Counted from the stretch's first letter, positions 1-8,958 are shown. The stretch is DNA of 64,000 bases from Variovorax paradoxus (GCF_018614875.1 NZ_JAGGNW010000009.1:372001-436000); one strand, 5' to 3'. A program made the numbers and translations. The notes: generated from the sequence alone by a model not told the origin.

Positions 1-1110
1 GGCCACGACATCGATTCCCTGGTGCCCACGCTCGAGAACCTCAAGCACCTGGACGGCCCGCAGTTCCTGCACGTGGTCACCAAGAAGGGGCAGGGCTACA
101 AGCTGGCCGAAGCCGATCCGGTGGCCTACCACGGGCCCGGCAAGTTCGATCCGCAGGTGGGGCTGGTCAAGCCCGCCGCGGTGGCCAAGCAGACCTTCAC
201 GCAGGTGTTCGGCCAGTGGCTGTGCGACATGGCCGCGCACGACGGCCGGCTGGTGGGCATCACGCCGGCCATGCGCGAAGGCTCGGGGCTGGTCGAGTTC
301 GAGCAGCGCTTTCCCGACCGCTACTACGACGTCGGCATTGCCGAGCAGCATGCCGTGACCTTCGCCGCCGGCCTGGCCTGCGAAGGCCTGAAGCCGGTGG
401 TGGCGATCTATTCGACCTTCCTGCAGCGCGCCTACGACCAGCTGATCCACGACGTCGCGATCCAGAACCTGCCGGTGGTGTTCGCACTCGACCGCGCCGG
501 CCTCGTGGGTGCCGACGGCGCCACGCATGCGGGCGCCTACGACATTTCGTTCCTGCGCTGCATCCCCAACATGAGCATTGCCTGCCCGGTCGACGAGCGC
601 GAGTGCCGCCAGCTCTTGTCGAGCGCCTACGAGCAGAACCACCCGGTGGCGGTGCGCTATCCGCGCGGAGCAGGTGCGGGCGTGGTTCCGCACCTGGCGC
701 TCGATGCGCTCCCGTTCGGCAAGGGCGAAGTGCGCAGGGAGGGCAAGCGCATTGCCATCCTCGCGTTCGGAAGCCTGCTGTATTCCGCGCTCAACGCGGC
801 CGAATCGTTGGACGCCACGGTGGTCAACATGCGCTGGGCCAAGCCGCTCGACGTCGAACTGCTGCTGAAGGTGGCGGGCACGCACGAGGCCATCGTCACG
901 CTCGAAGAGGGCGCCATCATGGGTGGCGCGGGCAGCGCGGTGCTCGAGGCGCTGCAGGCCGCCAATGTGCAGAAGCCGGTGCTGCAGCTGGGCCTGCCGG
1001 ATCGATTCATCGAGCATGGCGATCCGGGCAAATTGCTCGCATCCATCGGCCTCGACGCCGCGGGCATCGAAGCCTCGATCGCGCAGCGCTTCGGCTCTGT
1101 CGCAGGGTAA
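1..1110 (+). CDS. dxs: 1-deoxy-D-xylulose-5-phosphate synthase, C-terminal part (5' end outside window)
   Basis: Thiamine-diphosphate enzyme that condenses pyruvate and glyceraldehyde 3-phosphate in the first step of the MEP isoprenoid pathway. The frame is open from base 1, giving 369 C-terminal residues of a protein normally about 620-640 long. The transketolase pyrimidine-binding domain is present, with the GIAEQHAV motif whose Glu (codon 343-345) is the conserved cofactor-activating residue, followed by the transketolase C-terminal domain. The N-terminal diphosphate-binding domain lies upstream of the window. A hairpin with a T-rich tail follows about 60 bases after the stop. Identification is secure; only the truncation by the window edge limits it. 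Confidence 0.96.
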   Translation, partial: GHDIDSLVPTLENLKHLDGPQFLHVVTKKGQGYKLAEADPVAYHGPGKFDPQVGLVKPAAVAKQTFTQVFGQWLCDMAAHDGRLVGITPAMREGSGLVEFEQRFPDRYYDVGIAEQHAVTFAAGLACEGLKPVVAIYSTFLQRAYDQLIHDVAIQNLPVVFALDRAGLVGADGATHAGAYDISFLRCIPNMSIACPVDERECRQLLSSAYEQNHPVAVRYPRGAGAGVVPHLALDALPFGKGEVRREGKRIAILAFGSLLYSALNAAESLDATVVNMRWAKPLDVELLLKVAGTHEAIVTLEEGAIMGGAGSAVLEALQAANVQKPVLQLGLPDRFIEHGDPGKLLASIGLDAAGIEASIAQRFGSVAG

Positions 1111-1170
1111 ACCCCGGCGGGCCGCGTGTAAGCGTTTTTTACAATAACAAAGACTCACAAAAGTCGTCGA

Positions 1171-1198
1171 CGCGGCCACAAGCCGCGTTTCGTTTTTT
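1171..1198 (+). terminator. Intrinsic terminator after dxs, inside the leader of the next gene
   Basis: CGCGGC and GCCGCG are separated by CACAA and followed by TTTCGTTTTTT. It can end dxs transcription, but it lies only 25 bases before the start codon at 1224, so a transcript of the TRAP binding-protein gene that starts upstream must pass through it. Confidence 0.7.
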
Positions 1199-1223
1199 CC
1201 AATGCACTCGGAGTGAAATTTCA

Positions 1224-2306
1224 ATGGATCGTCGTTCCCTCATCAAAAACGCCGGCATCGCCGGTGTTCTGGCCGCCGGCATTGCGCCCGCAGTTCATGC
1301 GCAGGCGGCCGTCCGCTGGCGGCTGGCATCGAGCTTTCCCAAATCGCTCGACACCATCTACGGCGGCGCGGAAGTCTTCGCCAAGACGGTCAAGGCCATG
1401 TCGGGCGGCAAGTTCGAAATCTCGGTTCATGCCGGCGGCGAGCTGATGCCTCCCTTCGGCGTGGTGGACGGCGTGCAGAACGGTTCGGTCGAGATGTGCC
1501 ACACCGTGCCCTACTACTTCTACGGCAAGAACCCCGCGTTCGCGCTGGGCTCGGCCATTCCGTTCGGCCTGAACTCGCGCCAGATGACCGCGTGGATGAT
1601 GCACGGCAACGGCCGCAAGCTCATGAACGAGTTCTACGCCAAGTACAACATGGTGAGCTTCGCCGGCGGCAACACCGGCTGCCAGATGGGCGGCTGGTTC
1701 CGCAAGGAGATCAAGTCCGTTGCGGATTTCAAGGGCATGAAGATGCGCCTGGGCGGCGGCCTGATCGGTGAAGTCATGCAGAAGCTGGGCGCCGTGCCGC
1801 AAAGCCTGCCGGGCGGCGAGATCTACCAGGCGCTCGAAAAGGGCACCATCGATGCGGCCGAATGGGTGGGACCATACGACGACCAGAAGCTCGGCTTCAA
1901 CAAGGTGGCGCCGTTCTACTACTACCCCGGCTGGTGGGAAGGCGGTCCGGAAGTGGACTTCTTCATCAACCAGAAGGCGCTCGACGGCCTCTCGGCAGAG
2001 AACAAGGCCATCGTGGAAGCCGCTGCGGCCGTGGCTTCCTCCGACATGCTCGCCAAGTACGATGCGCTGAACCCCGTCGCGCTCAAGCAGCTGGTGGCAG
2101 CCAAGACCAAGGTGCTGCCGTTCACGCAAGCCATGATGGAGGCCGCCTACAAGGCTTCGCTCGAGGTGTATGCCGAGAATGACGCCAAGAGCCCCGAGTG
2201 GAAGAAGATCTACGCCGACTTCCGCAACTTCCAGCGCGACCAGGTGCTCTGGTTCCGTTTTGCGGAATCGCGCTTCGACTCGTTCATGTCCACGCTCAAG
2301 CTCTGA
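1224..2306 (+). CDS. TRAP transporter substrate-binding protein, TakP-like
   Basis: Periplasmic binding protein of a tripartite ATP-independent transporter, 360 residues. It starts with a Tat-like or Sec-like leader (MDRRSLIKNAG, then a hydrophobic stretch, cleavage near AVHAQ). The segment containing EWVGPYDDQKLGF and then YYYPGWWEGG is typical of the DctP branch that includes the alpha-keto-acid binder TakP. An SD sequence, GGAG, lies 10 bases before the ATG. The matching permease genes dctQ and dctM lie just downstream on the opposite strand, so binding protein and permease are transcribed towards each other. The ligand is not evident from sequence; an organic or keto acid is a reasonable inference. 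Confidence 0.92.
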   Translation: MDRRSLIKNAGIAGVLAAGIAPAVHAQAAVRWRLASSFPKSLDTIYGGAEVFAKTVKAMSGGKFEISVHAGGELMPPFGVVDGVQNGSVEMCHTVPYYFYGKNPAFALGSAIPFGLNSRQMTAWMMHGNGRKLMNEFYAKYNMVSFAGGNTGCQMGGWFRKEIKSVADFKGMKMRLGGGLIGEVMQKLGAVPQSLPGGEIYQALEKGTIDAAEWVGPYDDQKLGFNKVAPFYYYPGWWEGGPEVDFFINQKALDGLSAENKAIVEAAAAVASSDMLAKYDALNPVALKQLVAAKTKVLPFTQAMMEAAYKASLEVYAENDAKSPEWKKIYADFRNFQRDQVLWFRFAESRFDSFMSTLKL

Positions 2307-2328
2307 TCCGGGGTTCATCCCGGCCAGC

Positions 2329-2357
2329 AAAAAGCCCCGCGACGCGGGGCTTTTTTT
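2329..2357. terminator. Bidirectional intrinsic terminator between convergent TRAP genes
   Basis: GCCCCGC-GAC-GCGGGGC is flanked by A5 on the left and T7 on the right, so it can stop transcription from both directions between the binding-protein gene ending at 2306 and dctM ending at 2415. Confidence 0.88.
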
Positions 2358-2414
2358 GTGGGTGCGAGCAAAGGACGGGGCGAGCCCCGGAAGGCTCGCC
2401 GCAGCTTTCGGAAA

Positions 2415-4211
2415 CTACTTCTTGCCGGCGTCGCGGTCCAGCTGTTCCTGCATCGCCTTCATCGGATCTTCTTCTGCGCCCGAAGGCGCAGCAGGCGCTG
2501 TTTCTCCACCGGCCGGCGCCGAGGCACCGGGTGCCGGCTCGGGCGCGGGCTGCGAATCGTCCTTGGGCATGTTGGCCTGCATCTCGGCACCGATCTTGTC
2601 GAGGTCGACCGCCACCTCCTTGTCGAGTCCGCTCGAGACGATGGCCGGGAACGCGATGATCAAGCCGACCATGACGATCTGGATCAGCACGAAGGGCACG
2701 GCCCCCCAGTAGATCTGCATGGTGGTGACGGGTTCGATCCGTTCGTTCGTGACCTTGTCGTTGTAGGCCTTGGTCGGTGCCACGCTGCGCAGGTAGAACA
2801 GCGCGAAGCCGAAGGGCGGATGCATGAAAGAGGTCTGCATGTTCACGGCCAGCAGCACGCCGAACCAGATCAGGTCGATGCCGAGCTTGTGCGCCACCGG
2901 TGCCAGCAGCGGCACGACGATGAACGAGAGTTCGAAGAAGTCGAGGAAGAACGCCAGGAAGAAGATCAGCACGTTCACCAGGATCAGGAAGCCGAGCTGG
3001 CCGCCGGGCATGCCGGTCAGCAGGTGCTCGACCCAGCGCGGTCCGTCCACGCCCTGGAACACCAGGCTGAAGATGGTCGAGCCGATCAGGATGAAAACCA
3101 CGAAGCAGGACAGCTTGGTGGTGGTGTTGAGCGCCTGCTTGAGCAGCCTCATGCTGAGGCGGCCGCGCACCATGGCCATGATGAAGGCCCCGAGCGCACC
3201 CATGGCGCCGCCTTCGGTGGGCGTTGCCACGCCGAGGAAAATGGTGCCCAGCACCAGGAAGATCAGCAGCAAGGGCGGGATCAGCACGAAGGTCACGCGC
3301 TCGGCAATGCGCGACAGCAGGCGCAGCCGAAGCAGGCGGTTGGCCACCGCGATCAGGAAGGCCAGCAGCACGCCGACGCACATCGACACCACGATGGTTT
3401 CGTCGGTGGCAACGGTGGTCACGGGCTCGCCGGTCCACCAGCTGTGGACGTCGGCGATGTGCTTGGCGAAGAACACGGCCGCGGCCGTGGCGATGGTGGT
3501 CAGCACCAGCAGCGACGGCAGCCCGCTGCTGCCGCTCGGTTCGCGGAAGGTGCGTGCTTCGAGCGGCAGGGCAGGAACCCACTTGGGCTTGAAGATGGCC
3601 AGCAGGACCACGTAGCCCGCGTACATGGCGGTCAGCATGAAGCCCGGCACGAACGCGCCCTTGTACATGTCGCCGACGCTGCGGCCGAGCTGGTCGGCCA
3701 TGATGATCAGCACCAGCGAGGGCGGAATGATCTGCGCCAGCGTGCCCGACGCCGCAATCACCCCCGAGGCGATGCGCCGGTCATAGCCGTAGCGCAGCAT
3801 GATCGGCAGCGAGATCAGTCCCATCGAGATGACCGAGGCCGCGACCACGCCGGTGGTGGCCGCGAGCAGCGCACCCACGAAGATCACGGCCAGCGCCAGG
3901 CCGCCGCGCACGGGGCCGAAGAGCTGGCCGATCGAGTCGAGCAGGTCTTCCGCCATGCCGCTTCGCTCGAGGATCAGTCCCATGAGCGTGAAGAACGGGA
4001 TGGCCAGCAGGGTGTCGTTCTGCATGATGCCGAACACCCGCAGCGGAAGCGCCTGCATCAGCGCTTCGGGCAACAGGCCGAGCTCCACGCCGACGAAGCC
4101 GAAGAACAGGCCGCAGGCACCGAGGCTGAACGCCACCGGGAAGCCGAACAGCAGGAAGACGATCAGCCCCGCGAACATGATCGGGGCGAAGTTTTGTGCA
4201 ATGAATTCCAT
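2415..4211 (-). CDS. dctM: TRAP transporter large permease subunit (DctM), long form
   Basis: Inner-membrane DctM subunit that carries the sodium-coupled transport pathway of a TRAP transporter. At 598 residues it is longer than the usual 430 or so. The extra length comes from an insertion with additional hydrophobic segments around residues 210-300 and a C-terminal tail rich in Pro, Ala and Glu (about residues 545-598). Long DctM forms usually accompany TakP-type binding proteins, which fits the neighbour at 1224. It begins 13 bases after the stop of dctQ, consistent with one dctQM transcript reading on the minus strand. The function of the acidic Pro/Ala tail is unknown. Confidence 0.93.
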   Translation of the reverse strand: MEFIAQNFAPIMFAGLIVFLLFGFPVAFSLGACGLFFGFVGVELGLLPEALMQALPLRVFGIMQNDTLLAIPFFTLMGLILERSGMAEDLLDSIGQLFGPVRGGLALAVIFVGALLAATTGVVAASVISMGLISLPIMLRYGYDRRIASGVIAASGTLAQIIPPSLVLIIMADQLGRSVGDMYKGAFVPGFMLTAMYAGYVVLLAIFKPKWVPALPLEARTFREPSGSSGLPSLLVLTTIATAAAVFFAKHIADVHSWWTGEPVTTVATDETIVVSMCVGVLLAFLIAVANRLLRLRLLSRIAERVTFVLIPPLLLIFLVLGTIFLGVATPTEGGAMGALGAFIMAMVRGRLSMRLLKQALNTTTKLSCFVVFILIGSTIFSLVFQGVDGPRWVEHLLTGMPGGQLGFLILVNVLIFFLAFFLDFFELSFIVVPLLAPVAHKLGIDLIWFGVLLAVNMQTSFMHPPFGFALFYLRSVAPTKAYNDKVTNERIEPVTTMQIYWGAVPFVLIQIVMVGLIIAFPAIVSSGLDKEVAVDLDKIGAEMQANMPKDDSQPAPEPAPGASAPAGGETAPAAPSGAEEDPMKAMQEQLDRDAGKK

Positions 4212-4224
4212 GGGGTGCTACCGC

Positions 4225-4821
4225 TCAGCCTTTGGTGTTGGATTCGGCGAGCCGGCGGATCGACTCGGCCAGCTCTTCTTCGGCGGTTTTCTCTTCGCGC
4301 TTCTGCGTGGGGTCATCGATGCGGCCCTGCAGGAAGGCGATGCGCTTGATGAGTTCGGACCACCCCTGAAGCATCAGCAGCGTGAAGCCCAGCGGGATCA
4401 TGGCGTAGACCGGCCAGCGGATCAGGCCGCCGGCGTTGTTCGACATTTCGCCCGAGCGGTAGCCCTGCATGAAGAACGGAATGCCATACCAGAGGATGGC
4501 CAGGCAGACCGGCGTGAGAAAGAAGGTGAAGCCGATGATGTCGACCCAGATCTGGCCGCGCTTGGAGAGGCGGCTGAGGATGACGTCGATCTTCACGTGT
4601 TCCTGGTTCAGGAGGGTATAGCCCGCGGCGATCAGGAAGGACGCCGCGAACAGGTACCACTGAACCTCGAGATAGGCGTTGGAACTGACATTGAAGACCT
4701 TGCGGACCACGGCGTTGACGCCGCTGATGACAGTGGACGCAAGGATGAGCCAGATCACGTACTTGCCGATCTGGGCATTGAGCCAATCGACCGCGCGCGA
4801 AAATCTGAGCAGGAAATTCAT
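4225..4821 (-). CDS. dctQ: TRAP transporter small permease subunit (DctQ)
   Basis: Four-helix membrane subunit that pairs with DctM. The chosen ATG at 4821 gives 198 residues (MNFLLRFSRAVDWLNAQIGK) and has a GGAGA ribosome-binding site 5 bases upstream; the frame stays open further upstream, but that part is polar and unlike the family. The QEHVKIDVI segment is the usual DctQ loop motif. It lies immediately upstream of dctM in the same direction. The 196-base gap to the divergent gene at 5018 must hold its promoter. Confidence 0.9.
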   Translation of the reverse strand: MNFLLRFSRAVDWLNAQIGKYVIWLILASTVISGVNAVVRKVFNVSSNAYLEVQWYLFAASFLIAAGYTLLNQEHVKIDVILSRLSKRGQIWVDIIGFTFFLTPVCLAILWYGIPFFMQGYRSGEMSNNAGGLIRWPVYAMIPLGFTLLMLQGWSELIKRIAFLQGRIDDPTQKREEKTAEEELAESIRRLAESNTKG

Positions 4822-5006
4822 GCTCTTCTCCAGAGAGGAAATGGATGCTTGGATGCAAAAGCGGCCCGGGCTCCACCGGCGAGCGGCGGTCGGGGGCTTT
4901 GGCGGACGCGCGATTTTATCGGCGCCGAAAGCCGTTTTCGGACGAGGCCGGGCGGTGTATTCCCGTAGGCGCGGGCGCAGGGCGCTGCGCCGGCGCGGCA
5001 GCTCGC

Positions 5007-5012
5007 CATAAT
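5007..5012 (+). promoter_or_regulatory. Candidate -10 box for a leaderless transcript
   Basis: CATAAT ends 5 bases before the ATG at 5018 and no Shine-Dalgarno sequence lies between. If this is a -10 element, transcription would begin at or next to the start codon. No convincing -35 box is seen at the expected distance. Confidence 0.35.
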
Positions 5013-5017
5013 GAAAC

Positions 5018-6310
5018 ATGCCGTCGCCGTCGCCGCCCCTGCTGCCCGCGGGCCTGCCGCATTCCATCGATTCCCCCGACATGCGCCGCGCGGGCCGCGA
5101 ACTGCTCTCGCTCGCCCTGATCGACGCGCGCAACCACACGCTCCACCTGCTGTCGCTCTACGAGGAGGCACTGGGTTCGTCCGCCCTTGCCGTGCCGCGC
5201 ACGGACGACGCGGGCGTGGTGCCGCCGGTCTGGCTGGCCGGGCACATCGGCTGGTTTGCCGAATGGTGGATCGGACGCAACACGCAACGGGCCTTCGGCG
5301 CCGATTGCCCCGTGCGCCCGACCCGCCTGGCGGCCATCGAGCCCGGCGCCGACGACTGGTGGAACCCGGCCCAGTCATCGCCCGCGCAGCGCTGGTCGCC
5401 CGGCCTGCCCGATCTTGCGCAGACCAAGGCCTACCTCCTCGAAACGCTGGAGAGCACGCTCGAACTGCTCGAGCATGCGGCCGAGACCGATCCGGGGCTG
5501 TACTTCTACCGTCTTGCGTTGTTCCATGAAGACCTGCGCGGCGAGCAGTTCATCGTGATGGCGCAGACCCTGGGGCTGCCTTTGGGCATCGAGCCGATGC
5601 CCACGGCCGTCTCGCGCGAGCCGCTGCTGCTGCCTTCCACGCGGTGGGAGCTCGGCCTGCCCGACGGCTGCGGATTCGCTTTCGCGCAGGAGCAGGGCGT
5701 GCACCGGCTCGACGTGCCCGAGTTCGAGATCGACGCCCAACCGGTGACGTGGAACCAGTACAACGAGTTCGTCGACGAAGGCGGTTACGACCGCGAGGAA
5801 TTCTGGCATCCCGAAGGCTGGCACTGGCTGGCCTCGCAGATCGAAGGGCGCCGCGGGCCGCGCCATGTCGAACAGATCGGGGCGGCGCGCAACGGCGCCG
5901 GCGGCTCGGTGCTGCAGCACCGTTTCGGTGCCACCGTGCGCGCGGCCGGCCATCACAGCGCGGTGCACCTGAGCTGGTGGGAAGCCGATGCCTGGGCGCG
6001 CTGGGCCGGCCGGCGCATTGCCACCGAGGTCGAATGGGAGATTGCGGCGCACATCGCGGCACGGCGCGGATTCCGCTGGGCCGACGTGCACGAGTGGACA
6101 GCAAACACGCTGCGGCCCTGGCCCGGCTTTCGCGCCGATCCGTGGAGTGCGGGCAGCGAGTTCGATCCCGTGCCCGCATTCGGCCATGCACGCGTGCTGC
6201 GCGGCGCCTCGTTCGCGACCCGCGCGCGTTTGCGTTCGCCGCGGCGCAGGGGGTTCGCGCTGCCCGGCCGCGACGACGGCTTCTTCGGTTTCAGGACTTG
6301 TGCACTTTGA
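5018..6310 (+). CDS. EgtB/SUMF1-family nonheme iron protein with an incomplete metal triad
   Basis: 430 residues: an N-terminal DinB-like helical domain (about 25-180) and a C-terminal formylglycine-generating-enzyme (SUMF1) fold ending in RVLRGASF and DDGFFGFRTCAL. This is the layout of EgtB (ergothioneine synthase) and of SenA (selenoneine synthase, described in Variovorax). EgtB-type enzymes hold iron with one His in the first domain plus an HxxxHxE motif. Here His76 (GHIGWFAEWW) and His170 are present, but the motif reads HEDLRGE, with Arg174 where the third His is expected. No egtD, senB or senC lies nearby; the neighbours are a TRAP transporter and an MFS gene. It may oxidise a different substrate or be non-catalytic. 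A later start at Met22 cannot be excluded. Confidence 0.8.
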   Translation: MPSPSPPLLPAGLPHSIDSPDMRRAGRELLSLALIDARNHTLHLLSLYEEALGSSALAVPRTDDAGVVPPVWLAGHIGWFAEWWIGRNTQRAFGADCPVRPTRLAAIEPGADDWWNPAQSSPAQRWSPGLPDLAQTKAYLLETLESTLELLEHAAETDPGLYFYRLALFHEDLRGEQFIVMAQTLGLPLGIEPMPTAVSREPLLLPSTRWELGLPDGCGFAFAQEQGVHRLDVPEFEIDAQPVTWNQYNEFVDEGGYDREEFWHPEGWHWLASQIEGRRGPRHVEQIGAARNGAGGSVLQHRFGATVRAAGHHSAVHLSWWEADAWARWAGRRIATEVEWEIAAHIAARRGFRWADVHEWTANTLRPWPGFRADPWSAGSEFDPVPAFGHARVLRGASFATRARLRSPRRRGFALPGRDDGFFGFRTCAL

Positions 6311-6329
6311 CCTTGCTCCGAGGCTTGCG

Positions 6330-7781
6330 CTAATCGCCGATGCCGGTGCTGCCCATCTCTGACGACAGCGGCGGCGCCACTTCCTCCAGCGGCTTGCACT
6401 CCGCATCGGCCGCATAGCGCAGGGCCAGCAGCCCCGCGACGATGACCAGCGTGGCGCCGATCGCGTAGCCCACCATCACCGCGCCTCGGCTGCCGGTTTC
6501 GATCAGGACGCCGAACAGCACCGGCGCAGCGAAGCCGCCCGCGCCCATGCCGATGGCGTAGAAGATCGCAATCGCCATGGCCCGCATCTCGAGCGGGAAC
6601 ACTTCGCTGACCGTGAGATAGGCCGAGCTCGCCGCGGCCGAGGCCAGGAAGAACACCGCCGACCAGCACAGCGCCTGGCTGCGCGCGTCGAGCCAGCCCA
6701 TCATGAAGGCCCAGCCGGTGAGCGCGAGCCCGACACCGGCGAGCACGTAGGTCAGCGCGATCATCCTGCGCCGGCCCACGCTGTCGAACAGCGGGCCCAG
6801 CAGCAGCGGCCCGAGCACGTTGCCGAGCGCGAACGGAAAGATGTAGAGCGCCACGTTGTCCTCGGCCACGCCGTAGAAGCGCGTGAGCACTAGCGCATAG
6901 GTGAAGAAGATCGCGTTGTAGAAGAAGGCCTGCGAAACCATCAGCGCCACCGCGACCACGCTGCGCTCGCGGTAGCGGCGCAACAGCACGTGCGCCACCT
7001 CGCGCGCCGACGGGCTGCGGTGGCGCCCGCCGGCGTAGGCCACACGGCCTTCCGCCACCGCCAGCGGGCCATGCTGTGAGCGAACTTCGGCTTCGATGGT
7101 TTCGACGATGCGCAGCGCCTCGTCGGCACGGCCATGCGCCATCAGCCAGCGCGGGCTCTCGGGCACGTCGCGCCGCACCAGCAGAATGGCCACGGCCAGC
7201 ACCGCGCCCAGCGCGAAACCCGCGCGCCAGCCCCACACCGGGCCGAGCACGCGCGCGTCGAGCAGCACCAGGCTGAGCCCGGCACCCAGCGCCGCGCCGA
7301 CCCAGAAGCTGCCGTTGATGGCCAGGTTGACGCGGCCGCGCACGCGCGCCGGAATGAGCTCGTCGATGGCCGAGTTGATGGCCGCGTATTCGCCGCCGAT
7401 GCCCAGGCCCGTGACGAATCGGCAGAACGCAAAGAAGGCGAAGTTCGGCGAGAACGCGGTGGCCAGCGTGCCCAGCGTGTAGACCACCAGCGTGACCAAG
7501 AACAGCTTCTTGCGTCCGAGCCGGTCGGTCAGGCGGCCGAAAAGCAGGGCGCCGATCACCGCGCCCGCGATGTAGATCGAGCCCGACCAGCCGATCTGGC
7601 CGGCGCTGAGCCCCAGCGTGTCGGGCCGTTCGAGCACCGCGCCGATCGAGCCCACCAGCGTTACTTCGAGGCCATCGAGCACCCAGGCCACGCCGAGTGC
7701 GATCACCACGCGCCAGTGCCAGCGCGACCACGGCAGGCGGTCGAGACGGGCGGGAATGTCGCTGTGCACCGCGGCTGTCAT
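6330..7781 (-). CDS. MFS transporter, sugar-porter/metabolite-porter type
   Basis: 483-residue, 12-helix major facilitator permease. The loop between helices 2 and 3 has GRLTDRLGRKK, and after helix 6 comes PESPRWL, both features of the metabolite/sugar-porter branch of MFS. The start at 7781 (MTAAVHSDIPARLDRLPWSR) puts a short cytoplasmic tail before helix 1; the frame continues upstream into the end of the regulator gene and was not used. It lies 35 bases downstream of the ModE-like regulator gene on the same strand and may be cotranscribed with it. The substrate cannot be told from sequence. Confidence 0.88.
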   Translation of the reverse strand: MTAAVHSDIPARLDRLPWSRWHWRVVIALGVAWVLDGLEVTLVGSIGAVLERPDTLGLSAGQIGWSGSIYIAGAVIGALLFGRLTDRLGRKKLFLVTLVVYTLGTLATAFSPNFAFFAFCRFVTGLGIGGEYAAINSAIDELIPARVRGRVNLAINGSFWVGAALGAGLSLVLLDARVLGPVWGWRAGFALGAVLAVAILLVRRDVPESPRWLMAHGRADEALRIVETIEAEVRSQHGPLAVAEGRVAYAGGRHRSPSAREVAHVLLRRYRERSVVAVALMVSQAFFYNAIFFTYALVLTRFYGVAEDNVALYIFPFALGNVLGPLLLGPLFDSVGRRRMIALTYVLAGVGLALTGWAFMMGWLDARSQALCWSAVFFLASAAASSAYLTVSEVFPLEMRAMAIAIFYAIGMGAGGFAAPVLFGVLIETGSRGAVMVGYAIGATLVIVAGLLALRYAADAECKPLEEVAPPLSSEMGSTGIGD

Positions 7782-7816
7782 GGGCTCAACCTTAACCCAA
7801 GCGACCGGACGGCTCT

Positions 7817-8923
7817 TCAATGCCCGTGCTTCTTCTCGCGCGGGAAGGTCCACCAGGGCAGCAGCGCGCGCAGCGACTGGACCTGGCCGCTGTTCGCAGC
7901 TTCGTAGCCGGGCAGCGTCCCCAGCAGGTGCTGCCAGGTCGCACTGCGCAGCACTTCCACCAGCGCCTGCATGGCGGGCTGGTCGAGCGCCGACTTGAGA
8001 CAGGCCAGGTGATAGCGCTCCCGCACCAGGGGCACGAAGTCCAGCCCTTCGGCGTGGGCCGCCGACTCGAGCCCCAGGCCCGCATCGGCCTGCCCCGACG
8101 CCACGGCATGCGCGACGGCGGCATGCGAGGTTTCGCAGCGTTCGTAGCCTGCGAGCGCGGCGGCATCGAGCCCGGCCTGTGCCAGCAGTTCGTCCAGCAG
8201 CACGCGCGTGCCGGTGCCGATCGCCCGGTTGACGTAGCGCGCCCGCAGCCGTGCCGCGTCGGCCAGCGAGCGCAGGTTGAGCGGGTTGCCCGGCGCCACG
8301 AGCAGGCCCTGGGTGCGCCGCGCGAACCCGATCAGCTTGTGCTGCCCGGGCTTGAGCAGCGGCTGGTAGGTGCGCTGGGCCAGCGAGCCGCGCGGCGGAT
8401 GCTCCAGCGTATGAAAGCCCGCCATCACGCAGCGGCCCTGGTTGAGCGCGCGGATCGCATCGACACTGCCGGTGAAATGAATGTCCAGATGCAGCTGCGC
8501 GGTGCCCGCGGCATGGGTGCGCAGCAGCGCGAGTGCGTCGTCATGGCTCGCCTGCAGGCTCAGCACATGGGTGCGGTCGTCGAAGGCGAGCGCGAAGGCG
8601 CGCTCGAGTTCGGCGTGCAGCGCCTCGATCTGCGGCGCCAGCCGGGCCTGGGCCTGGCGCTCGGCCCACAGCAGCTTGTCGCCGAATTCGGAAAGCTGTG
8701 CGCGCTGGCCACGCTCGCCCTGCACCAGCGGATGGCCGAGCGCCTGCTCCCAGTGCTTGAGTTCGCCCCACACGTGGCGGTAGGACAGGTCGAGCGCGCG
8801 CGAGGCGGCCGAGATGGAGCCATGTTCGCGCACCGCCTGCAGCATCTGCATCAGCGGATTGCGGATCTGCCGCGATCCGCTGCGGCGAGGCCGGATCGCG
8901 TAGGAAAGGTCGATCTGTTGCAC
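7817..8923 (-). CDS. ModE-like winged-helix regulator with a periplasmic-binding-protein-like effector domain
   Basis: 368 residues starting with GTG. Residues about 20-90 form a ModE/LysR-type winged helix (SISAASRALDLSYRHVWGEL). Residues from about 130 resemble the ligand-binding domain of molybdate/tungstate binding proteins (a type II periplasmic-binding fold), in place of the TOBE domains of E. coli ModE. Such proteins commonly control molybdate or tungstate transport. The tungstate transporter tupBCA lies 12 kb away and has a palindrome at its promoter, so it is a possible target; that link is inference. A CATAAT box lies on the same strand at 8958-8953, about 30 bases before the start. 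Confidence 0.78.
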   Translation of the reverse strand: MQQIDLSYAIRPRRSGSRQIRNPLMQMLQAVREHGSISAASRALDLSYRHVWGELKHWEQALGHPLVQGERGQRAQLSEFGDKLLWAERQAQARLAPQIEALHAELERAFALAFDDRTHVLSLQASHDDALALLRTHAAGTAQLHLDIHFTGSVDAIRALNQGRCVMAGFHTLEHPPRGSLAQRTYQPLLKPGQHKLIGFARRTQGLLVAPGNPLNLRSLADAARLRARYVNRAIGTGTRVLLDELLAQAGLDAAALAGYERCETSHAAVAHAVASGQADAGLGLESAAHAEGLDFVPLVRERYHLACLKSALDQPAMQALVEVLRSATWQHLLGTLPGYEAANSGQVQSLRALLPWWTFPREKKHGH

Positions 8924-8952
8924 GGGGGCTCGCGGGAATTGGAGGCCGGCCG

Positions 8953-8958
8953 ATTATG
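8953..8958 (-). promoter_or_regulatory. Candidate -10 box of the ModE-like regulator gene
   Basis: CATAAT on the minus strand, 29 bases before the GTG at 8923. No good -35 match was found, so this is tentative. Confidence 0.3.

Noticed and set aside
4925-4941. Inverted repeat CCGAAA-GCCGT-TTTCGG before dctQ
   Set aside because: Only six base pairs, no clear relation to a promoter box, and such repeats are expected by chance in GC-rich gaps.
5018-6310. Selenoneine or ergothioneine biosynthesis cluster
   Set aside because: Only the EgtB/SenA-like protein is present, without egtD, senB or senC, and one metal ligand is missing.
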